A stretch of DNA of 64,000 nt. Source: Streptomyces sp. S465 (GTDB taxonomy: Bacteria; Actinomycetota; Actinomycetes; Streptomycetales; Streptomycetaceae). Below are positions 52,791 through 61,136 of this stretch, one piece after another. Position 1 is the stretch's first letter; the number at the start of each line of letters is the position of its first letter. The notes under the pieces are model-generated. The model was not told the DNA's origin. It saw nothing but the letters and a program-made list of their open reading frames with translations, and made no database searches. Position numbers and translations under genes: made by a program. The stretch spans positions 8,054,001-8,118,000 of the forward strand of contig NZ_CP114036.1 of NCBI RefSeq assembly GCF_026898115.1, written 5' to 3'.

Positions 52791-54641
52791 TCACCGGCCG
52801 TCCGCGGCCGTCAGCGCGCCGAGTGCACTGGCCTGGGTGCGCCAGTCCACCTGGTTCGGGGTGGTGCCCGACCAGCGCTGGCCGAGCCGGTTGAGGGAGT
52901 CCCGGTCGGTGCGCCAGATCGAGTCGGCCTGCTGGGTGATGTACGCCCGGTACGTGGCCGATCCGGTGGCGTCCGCGAGATCGGCGAGATGCCGCATGAA
53001 GACGCCCTTGAACTGTTTCTGGTTGTCGTCGCAGGTGTTCGTGCCGGTGTCGCAGGACTCGGTCAGGACACCGTCGCGGGTCAGCGCCGTCGAGGTGGTC
53101 GCGGCGTCGGCCAGGCGCCGGGCGGTGTCCAGGTACTGGCCGTTGCCGGTGGACCGCCACAGTTGGGTGAAGGCGCCGATGGCGAGCCCCTGGTTGTAGC
53201 TCCACACGGTCTGGCCGTTGTTGCGGCAGCCGCTGGTCAGTCCGTCGTTGACCAGTCCGGAGCTGTTGATCATGCCGCTGTTCAGGTACCAGGTGGCGGC
53301 CGTGGCCGCCCGGTCGCCCCACACGGTGTCGCCGGAGACCCGCTGGTGCAGCGAGGTCGTCAGCCACAGGTACAGCCCGTTGGTCACGGCGTTCTTGTAG
53401 GTGCGCTCGCGGTCCCACCACACACCGCCGCCGCAGGTGCCGGTGTCCCAGTACTGGTGGACGTAGGTGGCGATGGTGACCGCCTCGTCCAGATAGCGCC
53501 GCTCGTGCGTGTAGTCGTACGCGGTCAGCCAGGCCACCCCCCACCAGGCCGCGTCGTCGATGGCGCGGCTGATGAAGTGGCCCTCCACCGCGTCGGAGCT
53601 GCGCCCGCCGGCCGGGAAGACGCCGCGGTTCTGCTCGAAGGTGCGGGCGATGACCCAGTCGTAGTCGTGCCGCCCGGTGCGCTCGGCGAAGTCGATGAGC
53701 GAGGTGACCGCGACGGCCGAGTTCCACCAGCTGCTGCGCCACCAGCCCTCGTAGGTCTGGTACGAGGCCATCAGCGCGTCCGCCGCGGCGCGCGCCCGGG
53801 TCGGCGCGGGCCTGACCCAGGCCGTGCAGCTGCCCTCCTGGTGGGTGGCCTCACGGCCGCATGCGCGGACCGCGCCGCCGAACATCAGCCCGCGCGGGTC
53901 CCGGGTGGCGAACATGGCCGTTCGTGTCGAGGTCTTGCCCGAGGCCACGCTGGTACGGCCGAGGGAGGAGCCCTCGGGCCAGGTGGCGCCGTTGTCCCAG
54001 GAGCGGTCGAGCCAGATCTCGTCGCCCGTGCCGCCGCTGTCGATGACGCCCCACGCCATCCCGTTCTTCTGGTCCACGTGGACGCTGATGGTGCGTCCGA
54101 ACAGCGTGGTCGAGGGCACCGGGCGGTCGTCGCCGGCCGCGGTGGCGGGGTCGGCGCCGTCGCAGAACGTGCCGTCGCACACCTTCGGGTAGACCCAGCC
54201 GGTGCAGGTGACGCCGCCGGCGTCACCGCAGGCGCGGACCCAGCCGCGCCGGTGTGCCACCGGGTCGGTGAGGTTGTACATCAGGGTGCGGGTGCCGGTC
54301 CAGGTGCTGGGGATGCTCGCCTTGCCGAGCAGGCCGTCCCAGGAGGCGCCCCGGTCCCAGGAGCGGTCGAGCCAGACCGCGTCACCACTCACGCCGTTGT
54401 CGATGCTGGCCCAGGCCATGTTGTCGGGGTCGGACACATGCAGCCGGAGGATGCGGCCATGGAGGTTCACCTCCGGCACGGGGAAGGTTTCGCGCTGTGC
54501 CTTGGAGGGGTCGAGGGTGTCGCACGCCAGCGCGCAGACCGGGGTGGCGGCACGGGACGGTGTGGGGAGGAGGACGAGACCGGCCAGGGCGATGGCCAGG
54601 GTCAGGAGTCCGCGAAGGACCCGGTGGAGACGCGCTGACAT
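52791..54641 (-). CDS. secreted GH76 alpha-1,6-mannanase-like enzyme with two repeated N-terminal modules
   Basis: This 616-residue protein has a signal peptide (1-31). Two copies of a roughly 95-residue module follow (about residues 45-150 and 160-270), each with MAWxxIDxGxxGDxxWLDRSWD and a VRACG ending. The GH76 (alpha/alpha)6 barrel starts near residue 285, with the catalytic pair D362-D363 in SRAIDDAAWWGVAWL. Family members cleave alpha-1,6-mannan of yeast or actinobacterial cell walls. ATG 54641 follows GGAAAGG. It lies between two other secreted glycosidase genes on the same strand. Confidence 0.88.
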   Translation of the reverse strand: MSARLHRVLRGLLTLAIALAGLVLLPTPSRAATPVCALACDTLDPSKAQRETFPVPEVNLHGRILRLHVSDPDNMAWASIDNGVSGDAVWLDRSWDRGASWDGLLGKASIPSTWTGTRTLMYNLTDPVAHRRGWVRACGDAGGVTCTGWVYPKVCDGTFCDGADPATAAGDDRPVPSTTLFGRTISVHVDQKNGMAWGVIDSGGTGDEIWLDRSWDNGATWPEGSSLGRTSVASGKTSTRTAMFATRDPRGLMFGGAVRACGREATHQEGSCTAWVRPAPTRARAAADALMASYQTYEGWWRSSWWNSAVAVTSLIDFAERTGRHDYDWVIARTFEQNRGVFPAGGRSSDAVEGHFISRAIDDAAWWGVAWLTAYDYTHERRYLDEAVTIATYVHQYWDTGTCGGGVWWDRERTYKNAVTNGLYLWLTTSLHQRVSGDTVWGDRAATAATWYLNSGMINSSGLVNDGLTSGCRNNGQTVWSYNQGLAIGAFTQLWRSTGNGQYLDTARRLADAATTSTALTRDGVLTESCDTGTNTCDDNQKQFKGVFMRHLADLADATGSATYRAYITQQADSIWRTDRDSLNRLGQRWSGTTPNQVDWRTQASALGALTAADGR

Positions 54642-54683
54642 GACGTACCCGCCTTTCCGTGGGGGCCGTGCGCGTGCGGAGGT

Positions 54684-54699
54684 GGGGGGAGGGGAGGGG
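54684..54699 (+). other. G-run tract upstream of the GH76 gene
   Basis: GGGGGG, GGGG and GGGG separated by single A bases, preceded by GG-T, could form a G-quadruplex on the plus strand. That is the template strand for the GH76 gene. Confidence 0.35.
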
Positions 54700-54705
54700 A
54701 GAGGC

Positions 54706-54732
54706 GGCGGCCGCCCGCGCGGGGCGGCCGCC
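54706..54732 (-). terminator. hairpin between the GH2 and GH76 genes
   Basis: Perfect 11-bp arms (54706-54716, 54722-54732) with a 5-nt loop lie 50 bp after the GH2 stop on the minus strand, so GH2 and GH76 may be separately transcribed or attenuated. Confidence 0.6.
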
Positions 54733-54781
54733 ATGACGGGACCGAAGGCGCGGGCCGGTCGGGCCGTGCCCGCGGGTGGCG

Positions 54782-57151
54782 TCAGGGAGCCCAGGGGGGC
54801 TCGATCGCCCAGGTGGTGTCCTCGGTGAAGGTGGCCGGGTTGTCCCAGTCGTGGGTGCCGCCCGACTGGGCCAGCCACAGCTCGGCGTCGATGTGCCGCA
54901 GGTACTGGCCGGGGAAGTTGGCGGCCGACATCCGGATGCCGCCGTTGCCCTGGATCGGGCACCAGGTCGCGTCCTGCTGGTACACGGTGGAGCCGTCGCC
55001 CGCCTCGCGCCGGACGCGGAAGTCGCGGTGGCGCAGGTATTCGCCCGGGTAGTTGCGGGACTCGAAGGAGTAGCAGAGCTTGTTCGCCAGTCCCGGCCGG
55101 ACGGTCCAGGTGGCGTCCTTCTTCAGCAGGTCGGAGCTGGCCGCGTTGACCACCTCGGTGAAGCCCAGCCCGTCGTAGTGGCGGATGTAGCGGTCGGTGT
55201 AGCCGGGGGTGGTGACCCGGATCGACACGGACTGCCCGGCGGACAGTTTCACCGGTGCGCCGACCGTGCGGGAGGCGGCGATGAGCGCCTCGTTGGCCGC
55301 CCGCACCCGGGCCTGGTCGACCTTGACGACCTGGCGGTCGTAGGTCATGAGTCCGTTGGCCTCGTTCTCCACATCGGTGATCTGCGTGTAGACGGAGGCC
55401 GACAGGCCGCCCGCGGGCATGGAGTTCTCCCGCAACCCGTCGAGCAGGCCGACGAGCCGGTTGTTGAGCGCGGATGTGCTCGGCTGGTCCTCGTTGCTGA
55501 ACCCGCCGCCCGGATACCACTCGTGGCCGGACACCCGGTAGCCCAGACCGCCGTACTCGCCGAGCACCGAGGCCCGTGCCGACTCGGTCGGGGTGTTGCC
55601 GGGGCCGACGTAGTTGTGGTTGTCGATGACGTCGCCGTTGCCGCCGTCCCGCGCGGCGCAGCAGTTGACCCCGCTCATGTTGTCGACCAGGCGGGAGGGG
55701 TCGTACGCCTTGACCATGTCCGCGATCCGGGCCTGGTCGTACTGGCCCCAGCCCTCGTTCTGATCGACCCACTGGATGAGTGAGGGCGAGCTGCGGTGCT
55801 GGTCGATGATGGCGCGGTACTCGCTCTCCCACTGGGCGCGGGCCGCGGTGTCCGGGGTCTTGGAGCTGTCCATGGAGGGCATGTCCTGCCACACCAGCAG
55901 CCCGAGCCGGTCCGCCCAGTAGAACCACCGCTGCGGTTCGACCTTGATGTGCTTGCGGACCATGTTGAAGCCCAGGTCCTTGTGTTTCTGGAGGTCGTAC
56001 TTGAGGGCCTCGTCGGTGGGCGCGGTGTAGATGCCGTCCGGCCAGTAGCCCTGGTCCAGGGTTCCGGTCTGGAAGACGAACTTTCCGTTGAGCACCGGCC
56101 GCCGGACCCCGTTCACGTCCTTCACCGCGATCGACCGCATACCGGTGTAACCGCCGACCTTGTCGGCTCCGGCGCTGCCGGTCAGCTCGGCCGTGACGTC
56201 GTAGAGGAACGGGTCCTCGGGCGTCCACAGATGGGCGCCCGGCACCGGCACCGAGAGTTCGGTGCCCACCGTGCCGGTGGCGCTGCCCACCGTGGTGCCG
56301 CCGCTGGAGACGGTGACCTTGACGCCGGCGCCGTCCGCCCCGGAGCCGCGCACCGTGACCCGCAGGGTGTTGTCCTGAAGGTGCGGGACCATGTCCAGGC
56401 GGGTGATGTGCGCGGTGGGGGTGGGCTCCAGCCAGACGGTCTGCCAGATGCCGGACGCGGCGGTGTATTCGATGCTCCGGTCGGCGTGCGGGGCGATGTC
56501 CTGGATGCGCTGCTTGCCGAAGGCCTGACCGCCGGAGTCCGTCGGGTCGTACACGGAGACGACGATGGTGTTGGTGCCGCCGTTCAGCAGGGGCGTGATG
56601 TCGTAGGAGAAGGCGTCGTACCCGCCGCGGTGGACTTCACCGGCCCGGGTGCCGTTGACCCAGACCGTGGTCTCCCAGTCGGATGCGCCGAAGTTGAGCT
56701 GGACCCGGCGGCCGCTCCAGCCGGAGGGCACCGTGAAGGTGCGCTGGTACCAGAGCTTGTCGTTCTGGGTGATCTTGCGCTGGATGCCGGAGAGCGCGGA
56801 CTCGGGTACGAACGGCACCCGGATCTGCTCGCCGAACGTGGCGGGCTGTCCGGCGTCGCGGGAGGTGACCGCGAAGTTCCAGATGCCGTTGAGATCGGTC
56901 CAGTCGTTCCGGGTGAGCTGCGGGCGCGGGTATTCCGGCAGGGGGTGGTCGACCGGGACCTGGTTGGTCCACGGGGTCGTCATCGGTGCGGGTTTGGGGT
57001 TCCAGGCCGGGGCGGCGTGGGAGGGGCCGGCGCCGGAGACGAGCAGGGCGGTGGCGGCCAGCGGGGGGACCACGGCGGCGGCCACGCGCCGCCGCCAGGT
57101 CCGTCTCGGGCGGAAAAGTGCGGGGAAGCGGAGGAACAAGTGTCTGAGCAC
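54782..57151 (-). CDS. secreted GH2 glycosidase with C-terminal AbfB-type arabinose-binding domain
   Basis: This 789-residue protein has a signal peptide (ending near GPSHAAPAW). The GH2 sugar-binding, immunoglobulin-like and TIM-barrel domains follow, with acid/base E466 in VDQNEGWG and nucleophile E532 in VLGEYGG. The last 140 residues carry the trefoil AbfB/CBM42 repeats (SFESRNYPGEYLRHRDF and SAANFPGQYLRHID), a domain that binds arabinofuranose. It likely acts on beta-linked galactose, mannose or glucuronic acid in arabinose-decorated polymers. GTG 57151 is chosen because GGAG lies 7 bases upstream; GTG 57181 is an alternative. A LacI-type operator lies upstream. Confidence 0.85.
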   Translation of the reverse strand: MLRHLFLRFPALFRPRRTWRRRVAAAVVPPLAATALLVSGAGPSHAAPAWNPKPAPMTTPWTNQVPVDHPLPEYPRPQLTRNDWTDLNGIWNFAVTSRDAGQPATFGEQIRVPFVPESALSGIQRKITQNDKLWYQRTFTVPSGWSGRRVQLNFGASDWETTVWVNGTRAGEVHRGGYDAFSYDITPLLNGGTNTIVVSVYDPTDSGGQAFGKQRIQDIAPHADRSIEYTAASGIWQTVWLEPTPTAHITRLDMVPHLQDNTLRVTVRGSGADGAGVKVTVSSGGTTVGSATGTVGTELSVPVPGAHLWTPEDPFLYDVTAELTGSAGADKVGGYTGMRSIAVKDVNGVRRPVLNGKFVFQTGTLDQGYWPDGIYTAPTDEALKYDLQKHKDLGFNMVRKHIKVEPQRWFYWADRLGLLVWQDMPSMDSSKTPDTAARAQWESEYRAIIDQHRSSPSLIQWVDQNEGWGQYDQARIADMVKAYDPSRLVDNMSGVNCCAARDGGNGDVIDNHNYVGPGNTPTESARASVLGEYGGLGYRVSGHEWYPGGGFSNEDQPSTSALNNRLVGLLDGLRENSMPAGGLSASVYTQITDVENEANGLMTYDRQVVKVDQARVRAANEALIAASRTVGAPVKLSAGQSVSIRVTTPGYTDRYIRHYDGLGFTEVVNAASSDLLKKDATWTVRPGLANKLCYSFESRNYPGEYLRHRDFRVRREAGDGSTVYQQDATWCPIQGNGGIRMSAANFPGQYLRHIDAELWLAQSGGTHDWDNPATFTEDTTWAIEPPWAP

Positions 57152-57270
57152 GCTGCTGCTCCATGGTCCGGTTGGCCCCACCGCCCGTCGAGACGGTGGA
57201 ACTCTTGCACAGGGAACACTTGCTGCACGAATACCAGAGCACTCGGATCTGTGGTTTGTCCAGACCTTGG

Positions 57271-57282
57271 GACAACGTTGTC
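57271..57282. promoter_or_regulatory. LacI-type operator upstream of the GH2 gene
   Basis: GACAACGTTGTC is a perfect 12-bp palindrome with the central AACGTT found in many LacI-family operators of Streptomyces glycosidase genes. It lies 120 bp upstream of the GH2 start; TTGTCC on the coding strand overlaps it and could be a -35 element. Confidence 0.55.
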
Positions 57283-57352
57283 GGTCAGGCCGACTCCCCT
57301 GCGCGGCGTCCTCGGGAGGACCGTCGGCGCACGGAAGACGGTGCGATCCGGC

Positions 57353-57811
57353 TCATACCGCTCGGGACGGCCCGGTGGCGTCCCCCGGCGACCAGCGGGG
57401 CCGGATGCCCGCGATATGGCAGGTCATGAAGTACAGCGGAATGGGCGGGGTGTAGGGCGAGTCGTCCTGGGGGTGATGGACCAGGCGGGGGTGGCGGGAG
57501 CGCACCAGACGTCCCGCGCCCCGGTCGGTCACACAGGCCCCGACCGCGTAGCTGGTGAACGGCGGCCAGGCGACGTCGATATGCGATCCGGAGGGCACGA
57601 TCCACCACCACCGCTGATCGTCGGCGAAGACACAGCCGATGCGGGGCAGCGAGCGCATGACCCGCCGTCCGATGTCCGCGGGCATCCCCACCGCGTCGTA
57701 ACCCAGCCTGGTGGGCAGCCCGTCCGGTATCCGGAGGCGCCGGCAGTGGTGTCGCCGGAAGCTCGTCGTGCCGGGCGACGAGGCGTCAGGGGCGATATGC
57801 GGTCGGTCCAT
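57353..57811 (-). CDS. hypothetical protein of the ATPase/XRE signalling cluster
   Basis: This 152-residue protein has the conserved-looking core RSLPRIGCVFADDQRWWWIV, SYAVGACVTDR and DDSPYTPPIPLYFMTCHIAG. Proteins with this core are common in Streptomyces beside anti-sigma-like ATPases and XRE-DUF5753 regulators, without known activity. The start is 3 bp after the ATPase stop, so the two are coupled. It is soluble, without signal or membrane segment. Confidence 0.75.
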   Translation of the reverse strand: MDRPHIAPDASSPGTTSFRRHHCRRLRIPDGLPTRLGYDAVGMPADIGRRVMRSLPRIGCVFADDQRWWWIVPSGSHIDVAWPPFTSYAVGACVTDRGAGRLVRSRHPRLVHHPQDDSPYTPPIPLYFMTCHIAGIRPRWSPGDATGPSRAV

Positions 57812-57814
57812 GAG

Positions 57815-58276
57815 TCAGCGGCGCTCTTCCGTCCGCGACGCCAGCTCGGCCCATACGATCCGCCCCCGCCCGTGCGGGGCGTCCCTGACCCCCCAGGCGC
57901 TGCTCACCGCGCCGACCAGCAGGAGCCCGCGGCCGCCGTGCTCGTCGGGGCCCGGGGTGCGCGGCGCGGGCAGCGTGTGGGCCCGCGCCTGGTCCTCGAC
58001 CTCGATGCGCAGAAGTCCCGCGCCACCGCCCAGTCTGCACTCCAGGCGGTCGCTGGCGGTGTGCGCGATCACGTTGGTGACCAGCTCGGAGACCACGAGA
58101 AGGGCGTCGTCGCACATCTGGGAGCCCACGCCCCAGGCGCGCAGCCGCTCGCGCACGGCCGCGCGAACCGTGCCCACCGAGGAGGCGGTGGCCGGCAGCC
58201 TTAAGGCGCATGCCGGGTGCGTGTCCTGTTCCCGCGGCGTCCGAGGGGGAGCCGGGGGCAGGGCGAGGGAAGCCAC
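57815..58276 (-). CDS. anti-sigma-like ATP-binding protein (HATPase_c_2)
   Basis: This 153-residue GHKL-fold domain has the N box SELVTNVIAHTASD and the G box DEHGGRGLLLV, the RsbW/SpoIIAB-like type abundant in Streptomyces. GTG 58276 is preferred (AAAGG upstream); the frame continues upstream into promoter sequence. It may bind a sigma factor or regulator; the XRE gene is divergent. Confidence 0.85.
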   Translation of the reverse strand: MASLALPPAPPRTPREQDTHPACALRLPATASSVGTVRAAVRERLRAWGVGSQMCDDALLVVSELVTNVIAHTASDRLECRLGGGAGLLRIEVEDQARAHTLPAPRTPGPDEHGGRGLLLVGAVSSAWGVRDAPHGRGRIVWAELASRTEERR

Positions 58277-58398
58277 GAGCGGTCGCCTTTCGTCTGCCTG
58301 CGCACCATGGACCGTGCCGCTCCCGCACTGCGCAGTGCCTACGGACGAACCCACGCAAGCGTTCCCACCGTGATCGGACGGTGTGACCACTGTGACAG

Positions 58399-58447
58399 CT
58401 GCAATGAGCGAGTTGCAAGCGGTAAGTTGAAAATTGCAAGTTGCCAA
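58399..58447. promoter_or_regulatory. heptameric repeat array between the ATPase and XRE genes
   Basis: In register with a 7-bp period stand CTGCAAT (58399), TTGCAAG (58413), TTGAAAA (58427), TTGCAAG (58434) and TTGCCAA (58441), with less similar heptads in between. It lies in an AT-rich patch between divergent genes and is a candidate operator for the XRE-DUF5753 regulator. Confidence 0.5.
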
Positions 58448-58529
58448 CGGAGCCGAGAGGGAGGGTGATCACCCGGCGCGGCGCTCGTGACACACTGCAA
58501 CGGTGAAGCTGGGTGTGGGGAGGTGGAGC

Positions 58530-59405
58530 GTGGCGGCGGAAACCGCATGGGGCGGTGCTCCCCCCGTCCTGCGCCTGATCCTCGGCAGGCAGCTGGAGGA
58601 GCTGCGGACCCGCGCCGGTCTGACGTACGACCAGGCGGGCGCGGTGATCGGGGTCAGCCACTCGACCATCCGCAGGATGGAATCCGCCAAGGTGGCCCGG
58701 CTCAGACTTCCGGACGTGGAGAAGCTGCTCCGGACCTACGGCGTCACCGACCAGCGTGAGCTGGACACCTTCCTGAAGTCGGTGCGCGAGGCCAACAAGC
58801 GCGGCTGGTGGCACACCTACCGCGATGTGATGCCGGACTGGTTCGCCGCGTATCTGAGCCTGGAGCAGGCGGCACTCCAGATCCGCGGCTACGAGGCGCA
58901 GTTCGTCCACGGGCTGCTCCAGACGGAGGACTACGCCCGTGCGCTGCTCAGCGCCGGCCATCCGCACGCCGCGCCGGAGGCCACCGAGCGCAGGGTCGCC
59001 CTGCGGATGCAGCGTCAGGAACTGCTGACCCGCGAGACCCCGCCCCGGGTGTGGGTCGTGATGGACGAGACGGTGCTGAGGTGGCCGGTCGGGGGCGCGG
59101 CCGTGATGCGCGCCCAGATCGACCACTTGATCGAGGTCAGCGCCCTGCCCCATGTCACCGTGCAGATCATGCCGTTCCGCAACGGTCCGCATCCCGCCAT
59201 GCCGGCCGGTGCGTTCGACGTCTTCCGGTTCCGGGCCAAGGAGTTGCCCGACATCGTCTACCTCAGCGGGCTGGTCGGCGCCGTGTACCTGGACAAGGAG
59301 GAGGACGTGGTGGTCTACCGCGAGGTCCTGGACCGGATGGGCGCCCAGTCGGTGCCCGCCCGGAAGACCGAGGACGTCCTCGGCGCGATTCGCAAGGAGC
59401 TCTGA
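58530..59405 (+). CDS. XRE regulator with DUF5753 domain
   Basis: This 291-residue protein has an N-terminal HTH (RAGLTYDQAGAVIGVSHSTIRRMES) and a long C-terminal DUF5753 domain from about residue 90 (IRGYEAQFVHGLLQTEDYARAL, VWVVMDETVLRWPVGG, VTVQIMPFRNGPHPAM). This is the WhiJ/SCO4441-like family linked to development and antibiotic control in Streptomyces. GTG 58530 has GGGGAGG six bases upstream and is preferred over GTG 58503. The usual small DUF397 partner gene is not adjacent; a methyltransferase gene follows instead. Confidence 0.88.
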   Translation: MAAETAWGGAPPVLRLILGRQLEELRTRAGLTYDQAGAVIGVSHSTIRRMESAKVARLRLPDVEKLLRTYGVTDQRELDTFLKSVREANKRGWWHTYRDVMPDWFAAYLSLEQAALQIRGYEAQFVHGLLQTEDYARALLSAGHPHAAPEATERRVALRMQRQELLTRETPPRVWVVMDETVLRWPVGGAAVMRAQIDHLIEVSALPHVTVQIMPFRNGPHPAMPAGAFDVFRFRAKELPDIVYLSGLVGAVYLDKEEDVVVYREVLDRMGAQSVPARKTEDVLGAIRKEL

Positions 59406-59407
59406 AA

Positions 59408-59431
59408 CGCACTCAGCAGCGCACTCAGCAG
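59408..59431. repeat. two perfect 12-bp tandem repeats
   Basis: CGCACTCAGCAG occurs twice head to tail, directly after the XRE stop, followed by a degenerate third copy. Confidence 0.7.
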
Positions 59432-59508
59432 TGCACCACTGACGATCCACGAAGATGCATGACCCGAAGACCGATGACGATCCGGACGATCCAATGGGAG
59501 GGGACGCG

Positions 59509-60324
59509 TTGAGCGAGAACGGATGGTCGGCCGACCGTATCGACACCGAGAGCGCGCATTCGGCACGTATCTACGACTACATCCTCGGCGGCAAGGACTA
59601 CTACCCGGCCGACAAGGAAGCGGGCATCGCCATGTCCCGGGAGTGGCCCGCCCTGCCGATCCATATGCGGGCCAACCGCGACTTCATGAACCGGGCCGTG
59701 CGCTATCTGGCGGAGGAGGCGGGAGTCCGGCAGTTCCTGGACATCGGGACCGGCATCCCGACGTCACCCAACCTCCACGAGATCGCCCAGACGGTCGCCC
59801 CGGACGCCCGGGTCGTCTACGTGGACAACGACCCCATCGTCCTCACCCTCTCCCAGGGCCTGCTCGCCAGCACCCCCGAAGGCAGGACCGCCTATGTCGA
59901 GGCGGACATGTGCGAGCCCGCCACCATCCTGGACGCCCCCGAACTCCGCGACACCCTCGACCTCAGCCGGCCGGTCGCCCTGACCGTGATCGCCATCGTG
60001 CACTTCGTCCTGGACAAGGACGACGCCTACGGCATCGTCAACCGCCTCCTGGAGCCCCTGCCCTCCGGAAGCTATCTGGCGATGTCCATCGGCACCGCCG
60101 ACTTCGCGCCGGACGAGGTGGCCCGGGTCGCACGCGAGTACGCGGCGCGCGACATGCCCATGCGCCTGCGCACCGAGGCCGAGGCCAAGCGGTTCTTCGA
60201 CGGCCTGGACCTGGTCGAACCCGGCCTCACCCAGGTCCACAAGTGGCGCCCGGACGGGGCCGGCACGGAAAACATCAAGGACGAGGACATCGCCATGTAC
60301 GGGGCGGTCGCCCGAAAGCCCTGA
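59509..60324 (+). CDS. SAM-dependent methyltransferase, DUF574 / Methyltransf_19 type (second copy)
   Basis: This 271-residue protein has FLDIGTGIPTSPNLHEIAQ and VVYVDNDPIV motifs and is a full-length paralogue of the enzyme at 8794-9591. The TTG at 59509 is chosen because GGGAGGGGA lies six bases upstream and its first residues (SENGWSADRIDTE) align with the paralogue start. ATG 59455 would add 18 acidic residues with poor signals. It follows the XRE-DUF5753 gene on the same strand and may be co-regulated. The acceptor substrate is unknown. Confidence 0.87.
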   Translation: MSENGWSADRIDTESAHSARIYDYILGGKDYYPADKEAGIAMSREWPALPIHMRANRDFMNRAVRYLAEEAGVRQFLDIGTGIPTSPNLHEIAQTVAPDARVVYVDNDPIVLTLSQGLLASTPEGRTAYVEADMCEPATILDAPELRDTLDLSRPVALTVIAIVHFVLDKDDAYGIVNRLLEPLPSGSYLAMSIGTADFAPDEVARVAREYAARDMPMRLRTEAEAKRFFDGLDLVEPGLTQVHKWRPDGAGTENIKDEDIAMYGAVARKP

Positions 60325-60393
60325 GCCGCCCGGCCTGTTCTTCGGTTGCCTTGCCCCTTCCTTCCCGTTTCTTGTTCCCGCCGCACGAGGCTC

Positions 60394-60437
60394 CGCCCGG
60401 CACGCCGGGCGAGGCACCCGACGCTCCGCGCGGAGCG
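60394..60437. terminator. paired hairpins between convergent genes
   Basis: CGCCCGGC-AC-GCCGGGCG (60394-60411) and the 16-bp palindrome CGCTCCGCGCGGAGCG (60422-60437) lie just before the response-regulator stop and 70 bp after the methyltransferase stop. Confidence 0.55.
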
Positions 60438-60443
60438 AAGCCC

Positions 60444-61136
60444 CTACGCCCGCCAGCTGTAGCGGCGCTCCGGGCGCCCGGCGGTGCCGTAGCGCAGGGA
60501 GACGTCGGCGTTCCCGGTGGCGTGGAAGTACTCCAGGTAGCGGCGGGCGCTGACCCGGGAGATGCCGGTGGCGGTGGCCGCCTCGGCGGCGGAGACGGTG
60601 CCGTCCGCCTCGCGGAGGGCGCGTTCGACGAGCTGGGCGGTCTCCACGCTCAGGCCCTTCGGCAGGGCGCTGCCCGCCGGGGGTGCGAAGGCCCCGGCCA
60701 GGACGCGGTCCACGTCCGCCTGGCCGCGGACCACCGTGGTGAGCAACCGCCCGCGCTGGGTGGCGTACCGTTCGAGGCGGGGCTGGAGGTCCTCGTAGTC
60801 GAAGGGCTTGAGGAGGTAGTCGACCACGCCCTGGCGGACGGCGCCGCGCACCGCGTCCGCCTCCCGGGCCGCGGTGATCACCATGACGTCGCAGTCGTGG
60901 CCCGCGGTGCGCAGCCGGGGGATGACGTCCAGGCCGAAGAGGTCCGGCAGGTACAGGTCGAGCAGGACCAGGTCGGGGCGGAGGGCGTCGACCGCCTCGA
61001 TGGCCTGTTCACCGGTGTGGGCGGTGCCGACGACGCGGAACGGTGCCACCCGTTCGACGAAGGTGCGGTGGACGCGGGCCACCATGAAGTCGTCGTCCAC
61101 CACGAGCACGTCGATCGTGCCGGCCGGCTCGGTCAT
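60444..61136 (-). CDS. CitB/DpiA-type response regulator
   Basis: This 230-residue protein has a receiver domain (VLVVDDDFMVARVH, phosphoacceptor Asp in LVLLDLYLPDLFG, Lys in YLLKPFDY) and a C-terminal HTH (GTVSAAEAATATGISRVSARRYLEY). The latter is typical of regulators of citrate and dicarboxylate uptake. It overlaps the kinase gene (ATGA). The likely target is the divergent tricarboxylate-transporter gene beyond the kinase. Confidence 0.9.
   Translation of the reverse strand: MTEPAGTIDVLVVDDDFMVARVHRTFVERVAPFRVVGTAHTGEQAIEAVDALRPDLVLLDLYLPDLFGLDVIPRLRTAGHDCDVMVITAAREADAVRGAVRQGVVDYLLKPFDYEDLQPRLERYATQRGRLLTTVVRGQADVDRVLAGAFAPPAGSALPKGLSVETAQLVERALREADGTVSAAEAATATGISRVSARRYLEYFHATGNADVSLRYGTAGRPERRYSWRA

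Noticed and set aside
56637..57275. 212-codon frame over the GH2 start
   Set aside because: It runs through the operator region and is a shadow of the GH2 signal-peptide frame.
58399..58447. SARP activator boxes
   Set aside because: SARP heptads repeat every 11 or 22 bp and need a downstream -10; here the period is 7 bp and no SARP gene is present.
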